DNA of 64,000 nt from Arthrobacter sp. CJ23 (lineage in GTDB: Bacteria; Actinomycetota; Actinomycetes; Actinomycetales; Micrococcaceae). Numbering within the stretch: the stretch's first letter is position 1; each line of letters begins with the position of its first letter. Positions 1-9,172 of this stretch are shown one piece after another. Both the position numbers and the translations under genes were made by a program. The stretch is taken from contig NZ_CP102950.1 in the NCBI RefSeq assembly GCF_024741795.1, positions 2,914,001-2,978,000 of the forward strand, written 5' to 3'. A model generated the notes under the pieces. It ran no database searches and was not told where the DNA came from. It worked only from the letters and a program-made list of their open reading frames with translations.

Positions 1-211
1 CGAGGGTCTTGCCCATGGTCTGCGCCTGGACGCGGACGATCTGCGCCAGGGCCGCCTGGCTCAGCGCCCCCTTGACGGCCAGCACCTCCATGGCAATCAC
101 TCCGGCATGGGTCAGTCCCATGGAGCTCAACTTCTCGTTCCAGGCAAGCTCCACCACACGGGCCGCTGTCGAGAGCAGACGCACCGTTGGCCAACGCTCC
201 ATGTCAGGCAT
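1..211 (-). CDS. MarR-family transcriptional regulator, N-terminal part (cut by window edge)
   Basis: Reading the minus strand from the ATG at 211 gives 70 codons that stay open to the window edge, beginning MPDMERWPTVRLL. The peptide has the helical N-terminus and start of a winged-helix domain seen in MarR regulators (the segment THAGVIAMEVLAVKGALSQ followed by ALAQIVRVQAQTMGKTL, the recognition-helix area). The C-terminal dimerisation part lies outside the window, so ligand and targets cannot be inferred. It is divergent from the peroxiredoxin gene at 357, so an oxidative-stress link is possible but only by position. A second in-frame ATG at 202 is an alternative start. Confidence 0.8.
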   Translation of the reverse strand, partial: MPDMERWPTVRLLSTAARVVELAWNEKLSSMGLTHAGVIAMEVLAVKGALSQAALAQIVRVQAQTMGKTL

Positions 212-218
212 AAGCGCC

Positions 219-224
219 AGTATA
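219..224 (-). promoter_or_regulatory. candidate -10 box of the MarR gene
   Basis: On the minus strand TATACT lies only 7 bases before the ATG at 211. This would give a leaderless or nearly leaderless transcript, which is common in actinobacteria. No convincing -35 box is visible, so the call is tentative. Confidence 0.35.
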
Positions 225-356
225 TAGACGCCACGCCGAAGCCCGCTGAGCCATGCTCGTGCCCGGAACAGCCCGCAGCGACGGCGCCCTTCAATTCGTG
301 AACGGCCCGGCCCCTCACTAAGCTGGGGAGTCGCGAACGCAAGCAAGGAGCACATT

Positions 357-830
357 TTGGCTGAACGACTTACCCCCGGCACCGCCGCCCCCGACTTCAC
401 GCTGAAGAATGCGGAAGGCAAGGACGTCAGCCTCTCCGACTTCCGAGGACGCAACACCATCGTCTACTTCTACCCGGCAGCGTCCACCCCTGCCTGCGCC
501 AAGCAGGCCTGCGACTTCCGCGATTCGCTGGCCTCCCTCCAGGCGGCCGGCTACGAAGTAGTGGGGATCTCCCCGGACCCGGTCAAAGATCTCGCAAGGT
601 TCGTGGCGGAAGAAGCCCTGACGTTCCCCTTGCTGTCCGATGAAGGGCACGCAGTGGCAGACGCCTATGCCGCCTGGGGAGAGAAGAAAAACTACGGCAG
701 GACCTACATGGGCCTGATCCGCTCCACCATCGTGGTGGACCCCGACGGCAAGGTGGCCGTGGCCCAGTACAACATCCGTGCCACCGGCCATGTGGCCAAG
801 CTCCGCAGGGATCTCAAACTGGACAAGTAG
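357..830 (+). CDS. bcp: thioredoxin-dependent thiol peroxidase (peroxiredoxin Q/BCP)
   Basis: 157-residue cytoplasmic peroxidase of the AhpC/TSA superfamily, PrxQ/BCP class, expected to reduce hydrogen peroxide and alkyl hydroperoxides using thioredoxin. The motif around residues 43-52 is STPACAKQAC: C47 is the peroxidatic cysteine and C52 the resolving cysteine five residues on, the classic atypical 2-Cys spacing of BCP. The usual TPGC is TPAC here. Start is TTG at 357, chosen because AAGGAG sits at 343-348 with good spacing and the protein then begins at the normal family position (MAERLTPGTAAPDF). It is divergent from the MarR gene and upstream of tRNA-Leu. Confidence 0.92.
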   Translation: MAERLTPGTAAPDFTLKNAEGKDVSLSDFRGRNTIVYFYPAASTPACAKQACDFRDSLASLQAAGYEVVGISPDPVKDLARFVAEEALTFPLLSDEGHAVADAYAAWGEKKNYGRTYMGLIRSTIVVDPDGKVAVAQYNIRATGHVAKLRRDLKLDK

Positions 831-900
831 TTCAAGCCTGCCAAGTGGCCCAAGCCTGTCCAGTAGCAGGTACACTGGACGCGGCATACGGCGCCGGGCC

Positions 901-929
901 TTTCCAACAGGACCCTTTTCCAACAGGAC
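901..929. repeat. short direct repeat upstream of tRNA-Leu
   Basis: The 13-mer tttccaacaggac occurs twice, at 901-913 and 917-929, 16 bases apart. It lies in the tRNA leader region. A slipped-strand duplication is the simplest explanation. Confidence 0.6.
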
Positions 930-955
930 GAGGACCGGCGGCCGACGCCGGCCTT

Positions 956-1037
956 GCGCGAGTGGTGAAATTGGCAGACACGCAGGATTTAGGTTCCTGT
1001 GCCTTCGGGCGTGGGGGTTCAAGTCCCCCCTTGCGCA
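956..1037 (+). tRNA. tRNA-Leu, anticodon TAG (reads CUA)
   Basis: A class II tRNA fold can be drawn by hand. The 7-bp acceptor stem pairs GCGCGAG (956-962) with CTTGCGC (1030-1036). The D-arm carries TGGTGAAATTGGCAGACA. The anticodon stem CAGGA/TCCTG encloses the loop TTTAGGT, giving anticodon TAG. A variable arm TGCCTTCGGGCG follows, then the T-arm GGGGGTTCAAGTCCCCC. The discriminator base is A at 1037; the 3' CCA is not encoded. The long variable arm and the A discriminator both fit leucine. Confidence 0.93.
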
Positions 1038-1043
1038 CACATG

Positions 1044-1073
1044 AAATGCCCCGGTCCCCGGACCGGGGCATTT
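1044..1073 (+). terminator. hairpin terminator after tRNA-Leu
   Basis: A perfect 14-bp inverted repeat, AAATGCCCCGGTCC and its complement, is separated by only two bases and begins 6 bases after the tRNA. Only three T follow, so termination would depend on the very GC-rich stem. Symmetry makes it potentially bidirectional. Confidence 0.75.
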
Positions 1074-1104
1074 CCGCGTCCGGGACGGACCGCGACGGCG
1101 CCGG

Positions 1105-1134
1105 GCCGGGCCACGCCGGGCCACGCCGGGCCGC
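1105..1134. repeat. GC-only 10-bp tandem repeat
   Basis: Three consecutive 10-mers, gccgggccac twice and then gccgggccgc, lie between the tRNA terminator and the binding-protein promoter region. A TAGACT -10-like box follows at 1158-1163 and a perfect 14-bp palindrome ccggctgcagccgg at 1174-1187, so the array sits just upstream of a probable promoter. Confidence 0.6.
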
Positions 1135-1221
1135 GCCGGAGACTCAGGGCGTTCCCCTAGACTGGAACGCGGTCCGGCTGCAGCCGGCCACAGCCCATCC
1201 GACGGTCTTGAGGGGACGAGA

Positions 1222-2886
1222 GTGGCAAGCAGCAAGATACGCCGGACAGCGGTGCGAATCGGGGCCGGTCTCCTGGCCCTGGCGTTGACCTCCTGCACGG
1301 GGGCACCGAATCCGCCAGCCACCTCCGCCACCAGTTCCGCACCGGCCGAGCCGAGTGCCACCTTCAACTTCGGCACGCCGTCCATGCCCCTGGGGCTCGA
1401 TCCTGCCGTAACCTCGGATTCCGAGTCGTACCGTGTCACCCGCCAGATCCTGGAGGGCCTGGTGGGCGTGGACGGCGCCACCGGCCAGCCCACTCCCCTC
1501 CTCGCCACGGAGTGGAAGAACAGCGAGAACGGGCTCAGCTACGACTTCACCCTGCGCAGCAAGGTGCTCTTCCACGACGGCACGCCCTTCGATGCCGCCG
1601 CCGTGTGTGCCAACTTCAACCGCTGGTTCAGTTTCCCGGCGGCGCTCCGCCAGCAGGCCCCAGGCATCTCGTTCAAGGGCATCTTCAAGGCGTACTCCGA
1701 CGAGCCGGTCTTTTCGATCTTCAAGGACTGCACGGTGGTGTCCACGGACAATGTCCGGATCAACCTCACCCGCCCGTACACGGGTTTCCTGCAGGCCCTG
1801 ACCCTCCCGGCGTTCGCCATGTCCTCGCCAACCGCGATGGCCGCGCAGAAGGCCGATGTGCTCGACCAGCTCCGGAACGGCCAGGCAATGTCCGCCTATG
1901 CCGGCCATCCGGTGGGCACGGGCCCCTATGTCTTCACCTCCTGGGACAAGGACAAGGTCACCCTGTCCACGAGCAAGGCCTACTGGGGCAACCGCGGGCA
2001 GATCGCCACGGTCAACTTCATCCCCTATGACCATGCGCAGACCCGGCAACAGGCACTGCTGGACGGCAAGATCGACGCCTACGACTTCGTGACGCCCGGT
2101 ACCTTCGACGAACTGGTCAAGAAGGGCCTGCCGATCATCCAGCGCGATCCCTTCTCTGTCATGTACGTGGGCATCAACCAGGCCGTGGCACCCCTGGACA
2201 AGCTCGAGGTGCGGCAGGCAATCGAGCTGGCCATCGACAAGGAAACCCTGATCCGGAAGTTCTTCATCGACAACACGGCCCAGGCCTCCCAGTTCGTGCC
2301 GCCCAAGCTGAGCGGCTTCAACAACAACGCGCCGGCGCTGGGCTACGACCCCAAGAAGGCCAAGGACCTCCTGGAGAAGGCCGGATACAAGGGCGAGGAA
2401 CTGAAGTTCTACTACCCGCTTAACGCCACCCGCGCCTACATGCCGACGCCGGAGAAGATCTACGCCGAGATCAGCCGCCAGCTGGTGGCCGTGGGCCTGA
2501 ACATCAAGCCCGTGCCGGTCGACTGGGAGGACGGCTACCTCCAGAAGGTCCAGTCCCCCGGCGATCACGCCCTGCACATGCTCGGCTGGAACGGCGCCTA
2601 CGCCGACGCCGACAACTTCCTGGGGCCGCTCTTCGGCGAGAGCCGGGGCGAGTTCGGCTATACCGACTCGGACGTCTTCCACAGGATCGAACGCGCCCGC
2701 GGACTGCCCGACGGCGATGCGCGCAACACCCAGTACCAGGGCATCAATGCGTCGATCGCCGCCGCGGTTCCGGCCGTACCGATCGCTTTCCCGATCTCGG
2801 CGCTGGCCCTGTCCGACAAGGTGGAAAGTTACCCTGCCTCCCCTGTATTGAACGAAGTTTTCACAAACGTCCGGCTAAAGCCTTGA
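1222..2886 (+). CDS. ABC transporter substrate-binding lipoprotein, family 5 (peptide/opine/nickel type)
   Basis: 554-residue extracellular solute-binding protein of the SBP_bac_5 family, which feeds peptides or similar cargo to ABC importers. The N-terminus is positively charged ([10 protein letters not shown]), followed by a hydrophobic stretch and the lipobox LTSC with C25 as the lipidated cysteine, so it should be anchored on the outer face of the membrane. The body shows family landmarks: an early region reading [15 protein letters not shown], then [19 protein letters not shown] and [14 protein letters not shown]. The start is GTG at 1222 behind gaggggacgag. No permease or ATPase genes adjoin it, so its partners must be encoded elsewhere (an orphan binding protein). 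A TAGACT box at 1158-1163 may be its -10. Confidence 0.9.
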   Translation: MASSKIRRTAVRIGAGLLALALTSCTGAPNPPATSATSSAPAEPSATFNFGTPSMPLGLDPAVTSDSESYRVTRQILEGLVGVDGATGQPTPLLATEWKNSENGLSYDFTLRSKVLFHDGTPFDAAAVCANFNRWFSFPAALRQQAPGISFKGIFKAYSDEPVFSIFKDCTVVSTDNVRINLTRPYTGFLQALTLPAFAMSSPTAMAAQKADVLDQLRNGQAMSAYAGHPVGTGPYVFTSWDKDKVTLSTSKAYWGNRGQIATVNFIPYDHAQTRQQALLDGKIDAYDFVTPGTFDELVKKGLPIIQRDPFSVMYVGINQAVAPLDKLEVRQAIELAIDKETLIRKFFIDNTAQASQFVPPKLSGFNNNAPALGYDPKKAKDLLEKAGYKGEELKFYYPLNATRAYMPTPEKIYAEISRQLVAVGLNIKPVPVDWEDGYLQKVQSPGDHALHMLGWNGAYADADNFLGPLFGESRGEFGYTDSDVFHRIERARGLPDGDARNTQYQGINASIAAAVPAVPIAFPISALALSDKVESYPASPVLNEVFTNVRLKP

Positions 2887-2965
2887 CGATTCGCGGCAAT
2901 TTCAGTTATGGGATGCTGCGGGGATATTCTGTGACAGCCAGTGCCGCCGCTACCGGAGATTGATC

Positions 2966-4471
2966 GTGACCTTCATTTCCAAGACCCCCCACGCAGACGT
3001 CGTCCTTATTGGCGGCGGAATCATGAGCGCCACCCTCGGCGCCTTCATCAAGCAGCTTGAACCCACCTGGACCATTTCGCTGTTTGAGCGGCTGGACGAG
3101 GCCGGACTGGAAAGCTCCGGCCCGTGGAACAACGCCGGCACGGGGCACGCAGCCCTGTGTGAGCTCAACTACACGCCCGCAGCCAAAGACGGCAGCGTGG
3201 ACCCGGCCAAGGCCCTCCACATCAACGAGCAGTTCCAGCTGTCCCGCCAGTTCTGGTCCCACCTGGTGGACAACCAGCTGATCGGATCCCCCAAGGGCTT
3301 CATCAACACCGTGCCGCACATGAGCTTCGTGCTCGGCGATGACCACTCGAACTTCCTCAAGAAGCGCTTCGAGGCCCTCAAGCCGCACGCGCTGTTCCGG
3401 AGCATGGAATACACCGAGGACCAGGCGCAGATCGCCAAGTGGGCCCCCCTGGTCGTCAAGGGCCGCGACGCCAAGCAGCGCGTGGCCGCGACCCGCGCGG
3501 CTGAAGGCACCGACGTCGACTTCGGTGCGCTGACGCGCGAGCTGACCGGCTATCTCCAGGACAACGGCGCGGAAATCAACTACGGCCACGACGTCACCAA
3601 CGTCAGCCGCTCCGCCGACGGCGGCTGGGACCTCACCACGAAGCACCCCGCCTCCGGCGAGCACGGCCGCATCCACGCGAAGTTCGTCTTCGTTGGCGCA
3701 GGCGGCGGCGCCCTTCACCTGCTGCAGGCCTCCGGCATCCCGGAGAGCAAGGGCTACGGCGGCTTCCCCGTCTCCGGCCAGTTCTTCCGCTGCACGGATG
3801 ACTCGATCACCTCGCAGCACAGCGCCAAGGTATACGGCCAGGCCTCCGTGGGCGCTCCGCCCATGTCCGTCCCGCACCTGGACACCCGCTACGTTGACGG
3901 CAAGCGCTCCCTGCTGTTCGGCCCGTACGCCGGCTTCTCCACGAACTTCCTGAAGACCTCCAGCTACCTGGACCTTCCGCTGTCCATCCGCCCGGGCAAC
4001 ATCATCCCGATGCTGGCGGTAGCCAAGGACAACATGGACCTGACCACCTACCTCATCAAGGAGGTGGCCAAGCGCCACGGAGCCAAGGTGGAGGCCCTGC
4101 GCGAGTACTACCCGCAGGCCGCCGGCGGCGACTGGGAGCTCATCACTGCCGGCCAGCGCGTGCAGATCATCAAGAAGGACCCCCGCAAGGGCGGCGTCCT
4201 GCAGTTCGGCACCGAGGTCATCGCGTCCCGCGACGGTTCCATCGGCGCCCTGCTTGGTGCTTCCCCGGGAGCCTCCACGGCCGTCCCGATCATGATCGAA
4301 CTCTTGCAGAAGTCCTTCCCCAAGAACTTCAAGGGATGGCAGTCCAAGCTCAAGGACATGATGCCGGGCTACGGCGTCAAGCTGAACGACAACCCGGAGC
4401 TGGCCGCCGAACTCGAAGCCAGCACGGCACGCTCGCTGCAGCTGGAAGTGGCCAACGCCGTCCAGAGTTAG
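2966..4471 (+). CDS. mqo: malate:quinone oxidoreductase (FAD, membrane-associated)
   Basis: 501-residue Mqo, which oxidises L-malate to oxaloacetate and passes electrons to menaquinone, bypassing NAD-linked malate dehydrogenase in the TCA cycle. The N-terminus has the FAD dinucleotide-binding glycines ([14 protein letters not shown], about residues 12-25). It continues with the family segments [20 protein letters not shown] and later [20 protein letters not shown] at 2966 is chosen as start because GGAG at 2955-2958 is 7 bases upstream; the alternative TTG at 2960 would sit almost on the Shine-Dalgarno. A possible promoter, TTGACG at 2883-2888 with TATGGG about 18 bases on, overlaps the end of the preceding gene. 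A 59-bp repeat element begins at the base after the stop codon. Confidence 0.95.
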   Translation: MTFISKTPHADVVLIGGGIMSATLGAFIKQLEPTWTISLFERLDEAGLESSGPWNNAGTGHAALCELNYTPAAKDGSVDPAKALHINEQFQLSRQFWSHLVDNQLIGSPKGFINTVPHMSFVLGDDHSNFLKKRFEALKPHALFRSMEYTEDQAQIAKWAPLVVKGRDAKQRVAATRAAEGTDVDFGALTRELTGYLQDNGAEINYGHDVTNVSRSADGGWDLTTKHPASGEHGRIHAKFVFVGAGGGALHLLQASGIPESKGYGGFPVSGQFFRCTDDSITSQHSAKVYGQASVGAPPMSVPHLDTRYVDGKRSLLFGPYAGFSTNFLKTSSYLDLPLSIRPGNIIPMLAVAKDNMDLTTYLIKEVAKRHGAKVEALREYYPQAAGGDWELITAGQRVQIIKKDPRKGGVLQFGTEVIASRDGSIGALLGASPGASTAVPIMIELLQKSFPKNFKGWQSKLKDMMPGYGVKLNDNPELAAELEASTARSLQLEVANAVQS

Positions 4472-4588
4472 TCCCCACCGCCACCCTCACCTCGCTACGC
4501 TCGGTCAGGGAACCCGGGCGGCGTGGGCCCACCCACCGCCACCCTCACCTCGCTACGCTCGGTCAGGGAACCCGGGCGGCGTGGGCCT
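4472..4588. repeat. intergenic 59-bp element, about two tandem copies (58-bp period)
   Basis: The block starting tccccaccgccaccctcacc and ending in gggcggcgtgggcc appears at 4475-4532 and again at 4533-4587, virtually identical, with period 58. Read on the minus strand it runs from GGGCCCACGCCG to CGGTGGGGA and contains GAGCGTAGCGAG. Diverged single copies with the same ends and the same length lie at 11481-11539 and, in rearranged form, at 50098-50243. It abuts the mqo stop codon and ends about 60 bases before the RND permease. Confidence 0.85.
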
Positions 4589-4650
4589 ACACCGGGCTGC
4601 GGTCGCTTCCCGTCAGCCGAGTCATTCCGTAGACGTCAGGAGTCGATGCA

Positions 4651-7600
4651 ATGTTCCGCCTGGCCAAGCTGTCCCTGGGAAACCGGGCCCTGATCGCGCT
4701 GATCACCGTCTTTGCGGCGGTGTTCGGCGTGATCACCATGGGGTCCCTGAAGCAGGAACTCATTCCGTCGATCGAGTTCCCGCAGATCACGGTCGTGACG
4801 TCCATGCCGGGCGCCTCCCCGGAGGTGGTGGACAAGCAGCTGAGCCAGCCGCTGGAAACGGCGTTGAACAGTGTCGAGGGGCTTGAGTCCACGACGTCCA
4901 CGTCCCGCAACGGCGTTTCGCAGATCACCATGGTGTTTGCGTACGGTTCCAACCTGGACCGTGCACGCAACCAGATCGACCGTGCCATCTCCAACGCCAA
5001 GCGCGTGTTGCCGGCCGACGTCGAGCCGCAGTCCATCGCAGGCAGCATCAGCGATTTCCCGATCATCTACCTTGCGGTGTCCTCGGACAAGCCGCTGAGC
5101 GAGCTGAACGCCGAGCTGCAGCGACTGAGCGTTCCCAGGCTGCTGAAGATCGACGGCGTCCGGGGAGCCGATGTCACCGGCGGCTCCCGCCAGCACATCC
5201 TCATCCAGCCCCGCCCTGCGGACGTGGCCGCAACAGGGGCCTCGGTCCAGTCCATCGGCAACGCCTTGAAGAACAACGGAACCCTGATTCCAGTCGGCAC
5301 CATCGAAGACCAAGGCAAGACGCTGTCGCTCCAGCTCGGCAGCCCCGTGGATTCCCTCGACATCATCAAGGCATTGCCGCTGGCCGGCGCCAAGGCCGCA
5401 ACCACGATTGGCAGCGTGGCTGACGTCAGCATTGCGGATGACGCCGCAACCTCCATCACGCGCACCAACGGCAAACCCAGCCTCGCGTTGTCTGTCACCA
5501 AGAAGCCTGACGGCGACACGGTGGCAATTTCCCACGCCGTGCACGAGGCCATTGCCCCGATGGAAGCTGAACTGGGCAACAATGCGAGCTTCACGCCCGC
5601 GTTCGACCAAGCTCCGTTCATTGAGAAATCCATCAAGGACCTCACGACGGAGGGCCTTTTGGGACTTGGGTTTGCGGTCGCGGTCATTCTGGTCTTCCTC
5701 ATGTCGGTCCGGTCCACCCTGGTCACTGCCGTGTCCATTCCGCTGTCCCTGCTGATTACCTTCATCGGTATCTCAGCCACTGGGTACTCACTGAACATCC
5801 TCACGCTGGGTGCTCTTACCATCGCGATCGGGCGAGTGGTTGACGATTCGATCGTGGTCATCGAGAACATCAAGCGCCACCTCAGCTACGGCGAACACAA
5901 ACTCACCGCGATCCTGACGTCCATCCGCGAGGTAGCGGGCGCCATCACGGCCTCCACCCTCACCACGGTGGCAGTCTTCCTTCCGATCGCTTTCGTGGGC
6001 GACCTTGCCGGCGAGTTGTTCCGTCCGTTCGCGTTGACAGTGACCATAGCCCTGCTGTCATCCCTGCTCGTCGCCCTGACGATAGTTCCGGTCTTGGCCT
6101 ACTGGTTCCTCAAATCCCCCGCAACCGGCGCTGATTCGCCGGGGACGGCCGCCAAAGATGCCGCGGACAAGGCCAGGCAAGCGGAACAACGGAGCCGGCT
6201 TCAGCGCAGCTACCTTCCGATCCTCTCGAAAACCCAAAAGCACCCGGTCATGACGTTGTCGGCCGCTGCGTTGATCCTCGTCGCGACCGTGGCCGTCTCC
6301 CCCCTCCTGGCCACGGACCTCCTGGGACGGTCCGGCGAGAACAGCATGACGGTCCGCCAGGTCCTCCCTGCCGGCACCAGCCTCCAGGCAACCAGCGATG
6401 AAGCCGGGAAGATCGAGGACCTGCTCCGCGGCATGGACGGGATCAAGGACGTCCAAGTGACTTCCGGCAACGCCCAAACAGGATTTGCGGCCTTGATGTC
6501 CACGGGCTCGTCCAACTCGACCTTCACGATCGTCACCGATGAGAAGGTCGACCAGAAGAAGCTCCAGGATGACGTCCGGGCCAAGCTGGAGGGAGCGGCC
6601 GGCAAGATCACCGTCGGATCCCAACAGGGTGGCTTCGGCACGTCATCCACCGTGGACATCACCATCAAGGCCGCCAACACGGCAGAGCTGCGTACAGCCA
6701 GCGATGCCATGGTCAAGGCCATGGACGGCGTGCCGGGCAGCACAGAGGTAGCCACCAACCTGGCCTCAAGCCAAGCAGTGGTCCAGGTCCGCGTAGATAG
6801 GGCCAAGGCGGTGGCGGCGGGCCTGACGGAAGAACAAGTGGGCGCCTTCCTGGCATCGACTGTCAGCCCCATACCTGCCGGCACTGTGCGCATCGAGACC
6901 AACGACTACCCCGTACAGATCGGCCAGGGAACGCGCTTCACCAGCATCGCCGCGGTGCGCGGGCTGAAGGTCCCGACGGCGGGAGGCGGGGTGGCGCTGG
7001 AAAGCATCGCCGCCGTCGAGCAGGTGGACACTCCGGTGTCCATCACCAGCAGCAACGGCCAGAGGACCGCCAAGGTGACGGTGACGCCGTCGGGCGGAAA
7101 CCTGGGGGCCGTCAGCTCCGCCGTACAGGAACGCCTGGCCTCGGTGGAGCTTCCGCCTGGCGTGACCGCCGCGATCGGCGGCGCCACCACCCAGCAGGCC
7201 GAGTCCTTCCGGCAGCTCGGGCTCGCATTGCTGGCCGCCATCGCCATTGTCTACGTCATCATGGTGGCCGCCTTCAAGTCGCTTGTTCAGCCGCTGATAC
7301 TGCTGGTTTCTGTCCCCTTCGCTGCCACCGGCGCCGTGGGCCTGCTGCTGGTGACGGGTGTTCCGTTGGGCCTGCCGTCGCTGATCGGCATGCTCATGCT
7401 GGTGGGCATCGTGGTCACGAATGCGATCGTGCTGATCGACCTCATCAACCAGTACCGCAAGCCGCACGACGGCAGCCCCGGCATGAGCGTGGCCGACGCC
7501 ATCACCCACGGTGCGCGCCAACGCCTCCGCCCCATCCTGATGACGGCTTTGGCTACCGTTTTCGCTTTGACTCCCATGGCGCTGGGCCTCACTGGTGGCG

Positions 7601-7851
7601 GCGGCTTCATTTCGCAGCCGCTGGCGATCGTGGTGATCGGCGGGCTGGTGTCCTCCACGGCGCTGACCCTGGTCCTGGTGCCGGTGCTCTACAAGCTGGT
7701 GGAGGGGCGCCGGGAGAAGCGGGCCCTGCTGCGCTCGATGACGGAGCGCCCCGAGGTCCTGCCCGGCGGCGGCGAGGACAAGGATTACTTGACCACCGGG
7801 ATGATGTCCAAGGTCTCCGGCCGCCGCGCGGCCAACGCGCCGGCCGAATAG
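4651..7851 (+). CDS. RND-superfamily efflux permease (AcrB-like)
   Basis: 1066-residue inner-membrane pump with the RND layout: a first membrane helix near residues 10-30, a large extracellular loop, a helix bundle with a second large loop near residues 555-855, then the final helices. Proton-relay acidic pair D398-D399 is present in GRVVDDSIVVIENI (helix 4). The lysine expected in helix 10 of AcrB is a threonine here (T923, in GIVVTNAIVLID). No membrane-fusion protein gene is adjacent, and actinobacteria lack the AcrB-type outer-membrane channel, so it probably works alone. Substrate is unknown. The C-terminus is a soluble charged tail. ATG at 4651 follows aggagtcg. Confidence 0.88.
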   Translation: MFRLAKLSLGNRALIALITVFAAVFGVITMGSLKQELIPSIEFPQITVVTSMPGASPEVVDKQLSQPLETALNSVEGLESTTSTSRNGVSQITMVFAYGSNLDRARNQIDRAISNAKRVLPADVEPQSIAGSISDFPIIYLAVSSDKPLSELNAELQRLSVPRLLKIDGVRGADVTGGSRQHILIQPRPADVAATGASVQSIGNALKNNGTLIPVGTIEDQGKTLSLQLGSPVDSLDIIKALPLAGAKAATTIGSVADVSIADDAATSITRTNGKPSLALSVTKKPDGDTVAISHAVHEAIAPMEAELGNNASFTPAFDQAPFIEKSIKDLTTEGLLGLGFAVAVILVFLMSVRSTLVTAVSIPLSLLITFIGISATGYSLNILTLGALTIAIGRVVDDSIVVIENIKRHLSYGEHKLTAILTSIREVAGAITASTLTTVAVFLPIAFVGDLAGELFRPFALTVTIALLSSLLVALTIVPVLAYWFLKSPATGADSPGTAAKDAADKARQAEQRSRLQRSYLPILSKTQKHPVMTLSAAALILVATVAVSPLLATDLLGRSGENSMTVRQVLPAGTSLQATSDEAGKIEDLLRGMDGIKDVQVTSGNAQTGFAALMSTGSSNSTFTIVTDEKVDQKKLQDDVRAKLEGAAGKITVGSQQGGFGTSSTVDITIKAANTAELRTASDAMVKAMDGVPGSTEVATNLASSQAVVQVRVDRAKAVAAGLTEEQVGAFLASTVSPIPAGTVRIETNDYPVQIGQGTRFTSIAAVRGLKVPTAGGGVALESIAAVEQVDTPVSITSSNGQRTAKVTVTPSGGNLGAVSSAVQERLASVELPPGVTAAIGGATTQQAESFRQLGLALLAAIAIVYVIMVAAFKSLVQPLILLVSVPFAATGAVGLLLVTGVPLGLPSLIGMLMLVGIVVTNAIVLIDLINQYRKPHDGSPGMSVADAITHGARQRLRPILMTALATVFALTPMALGLTGGGGFISQPLAIVVIGGLVSSTALTLVLVPVLYKLVEGRREKRALLRSMTERPEVLPGGGEDKDYLTTGMMSKVSGRRAANAPAE

Positions 7852-7884
7852 CTTCCGGGCCCTGCGTGGCCCGCACCGCACGCC

Positions 7885-7938
7885 GCCCGCCCTCACTGCC
7901 CGCCGCCCACACCGCCTGCCCTCACCGCCCGCCCTCAC
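7885..7938. repeat. C-rich degenerate 12-mer repeat
   Basis: The 12-mer gcc(c/t)gccctcac occurs at 7885-7896, 7914-7925 and 7927-7938 in a very C-rich stretch between the RND permease stop and the flavin oxidoreductase promoter. No reading frame here looks coding. Confidence 0.5.
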
Positions 7939-7980
7939 CGGGAACAAATCCCCCGGCAGCACTGTTGCAAGCGGTGATAC

Positions 7981-7992
7981 ATGCAAATGCAT
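7981..7992. promoter_or_regulatory. candidate MarR operator upstream of the flavin oxidoreductase
   Basis: ATGCA-AA-TGCAT is a perfect 5+2+5 inverted repeat in an AT-richer pocket 62 bases before the ATG at 8054. Because the following operon encodes a MarR regulator, autoregulation at this site is plausible. GATACACT at 8002-8009 could supply a -10 box. Inferred from symmetry only. Confidence 0.4.
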
Positions 7993-8053
7993 CTAGTTTG
8001 GGATACACTGTTGGAAGAACCCCGGCACAACCGGGCAGGCAGGAAGGCACACC

Positions 8054-9172
8054 ATGGAGATCGGTATTTTCAGCGTCAGTGACATCACCACTGACCCCAC
8101 CACGGGCCACACGCCCACCGAGAACGAGCGCATCAAGGCCTCAGTGGCAATCGCCAAGAAGGTCGAAGAGATCGGCATGGATGTCTACGCCATCGGCGAG
8201 CACCACAACCGCCCCTTCTTCTCCTCCTCCCCCAGCACCACGTTGGCCTACATCGCGGCGCAGACGGAACGCATCACGCTGTCCACGTCCACCACGCTGA
8301 TCACCACGAACGACCCCGTAAAGATCGCGGAGGACTTCGCCATGCTCCAGCACCTGGCGGACGGCCGCGTGGACCTCATCATGGGCCGCGGAAACACCGC
8401 CCCGGTGTACCCCTGGTTCGGCAAGAACATCCAGGACGGGATCGAACTCGCCATCGAGAACTACTCGCTGCTGCGCCGCCTCTGGGACGAAGACACCGTC
8501 AACTGGAGCGGCAAGTACCGCACCCCGCTGCAGAACTTCACTTCCACACCGCGCCCGCTGGACGGCGTGGCCCCCTTCGTGTGGCACGGTTCCATCCGCA
8601 GCCCGCAGATCGCCGAACTGGCCGCGTACTACGGTGACGGCTTCTTCGCCAACAACATCTTCTGGCCCAAGGAGCACTACCAGCAGCTGATCGGCCTGTA
8701 CCGCGAGCGCTACGAGCACTACGGCCACGGCAAGGCAGACCAGGCGATCGTCGGCCTGGGCGGGCAGTTCTTCATGCGCAAGAACTCCCAGGATGCCGTC
8801 AAGGAATTCCGGCCGTACTTCGACAATGCGCCCGTCTACGGCCACGGCCCGTCCCTGGAGGACTTCACCTCGCAGACGCCGCTGACCGTGGGCAGCCCGC
8901 AGGAAGTCATCGAGAAGACGCTCACCTTCCGCGAGCACTTCGGCGACTACCAGCGCCAGCTGTTCCTGGTGGACCACGCCGGCCTGCCGCTGAAGACCGT
9001 GCTGGAGCAGCTTGACCTGTTCGGCGAGGAAGTCCTCCCGGTGCTGCGCAAGGAGTACGCCGCCCTCAAGCCGGCACACGTTCCCGATGCCCCCACGCAC
9101 GCCTCGCGCGTCGCTGCGGCCCTGGAGGCACGCGTCGGATCCGTGGCCGAGACCGCGGGTGGGGACGCCTGA
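8054..9172 (+). CDS. LLM-class flavin-dependent oxidoreductase
   Basis: 372-residue luciferase-like monooxygenase-fold protein (FMN/F420-dependent superfamily), cytoplasmic. Landmarks are the N-terminal MEIGIFSVSDIT, then IGEHHN, the strand segment ITLSTSTTLITTNDPVKIAEDFAMLQHLADGR (quoted here only as a region, about residues 75-107) and VDLIMGRGN. It resembles the 'alkane monooxygenase / LLM' group that is usually encoded with small regulators; the substrate is not deducible. The stop overlaps the start of the downstream MarR gene by one base (TGATG), showing a two-gene operon. ATG at 8054 follows aggaaggcaca. Confidence 0.85.
   Translation: MEIGIFSVSDITTDPTTGHTPTENERIKASVAIAKKVEEIGMDVYAIGEHHNRPFFSSSPSTTLAYIAAQTERITLSTSTTLITTNDPVKIAEDFAMLQHLADGRVDLIMGRGNTAPVYPWFGKNIQDGIELAIENYSLLRRLWDEDTVNWSGKYRTPLQNFTSTPRPLDGVAPFVWHGSIRSPQIAELAAYYGDGFFANNIFWPKEHYQQLIGLYRERYEHYGHGKADQAIVGLGGQFFMRKNSQDAVKEFRPYFDNAPVYGHGPSLEDFTSQTPLTVGSPQEVIEKTLTFREHFGDYQRQLFLVDHAGLPLKTVLEQLDLFGEEVLPVLRKEYAALKPAHVPDAPTHASRVAAALEARVGSVAETAGGDA

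Noticed and set aside
831..955. Small RNA or gene between bcp and tRNA-Leu
   Set aside because: Only a direct repeat and promoter-like TACACT are visible; no independent terminator or coding signal.
4336..4632. Frame running from mqo into the tandem element
   Set aside because: Its 3' half is only translation of the 58-bp repeat and its 5' half is out of frame inside mqo.
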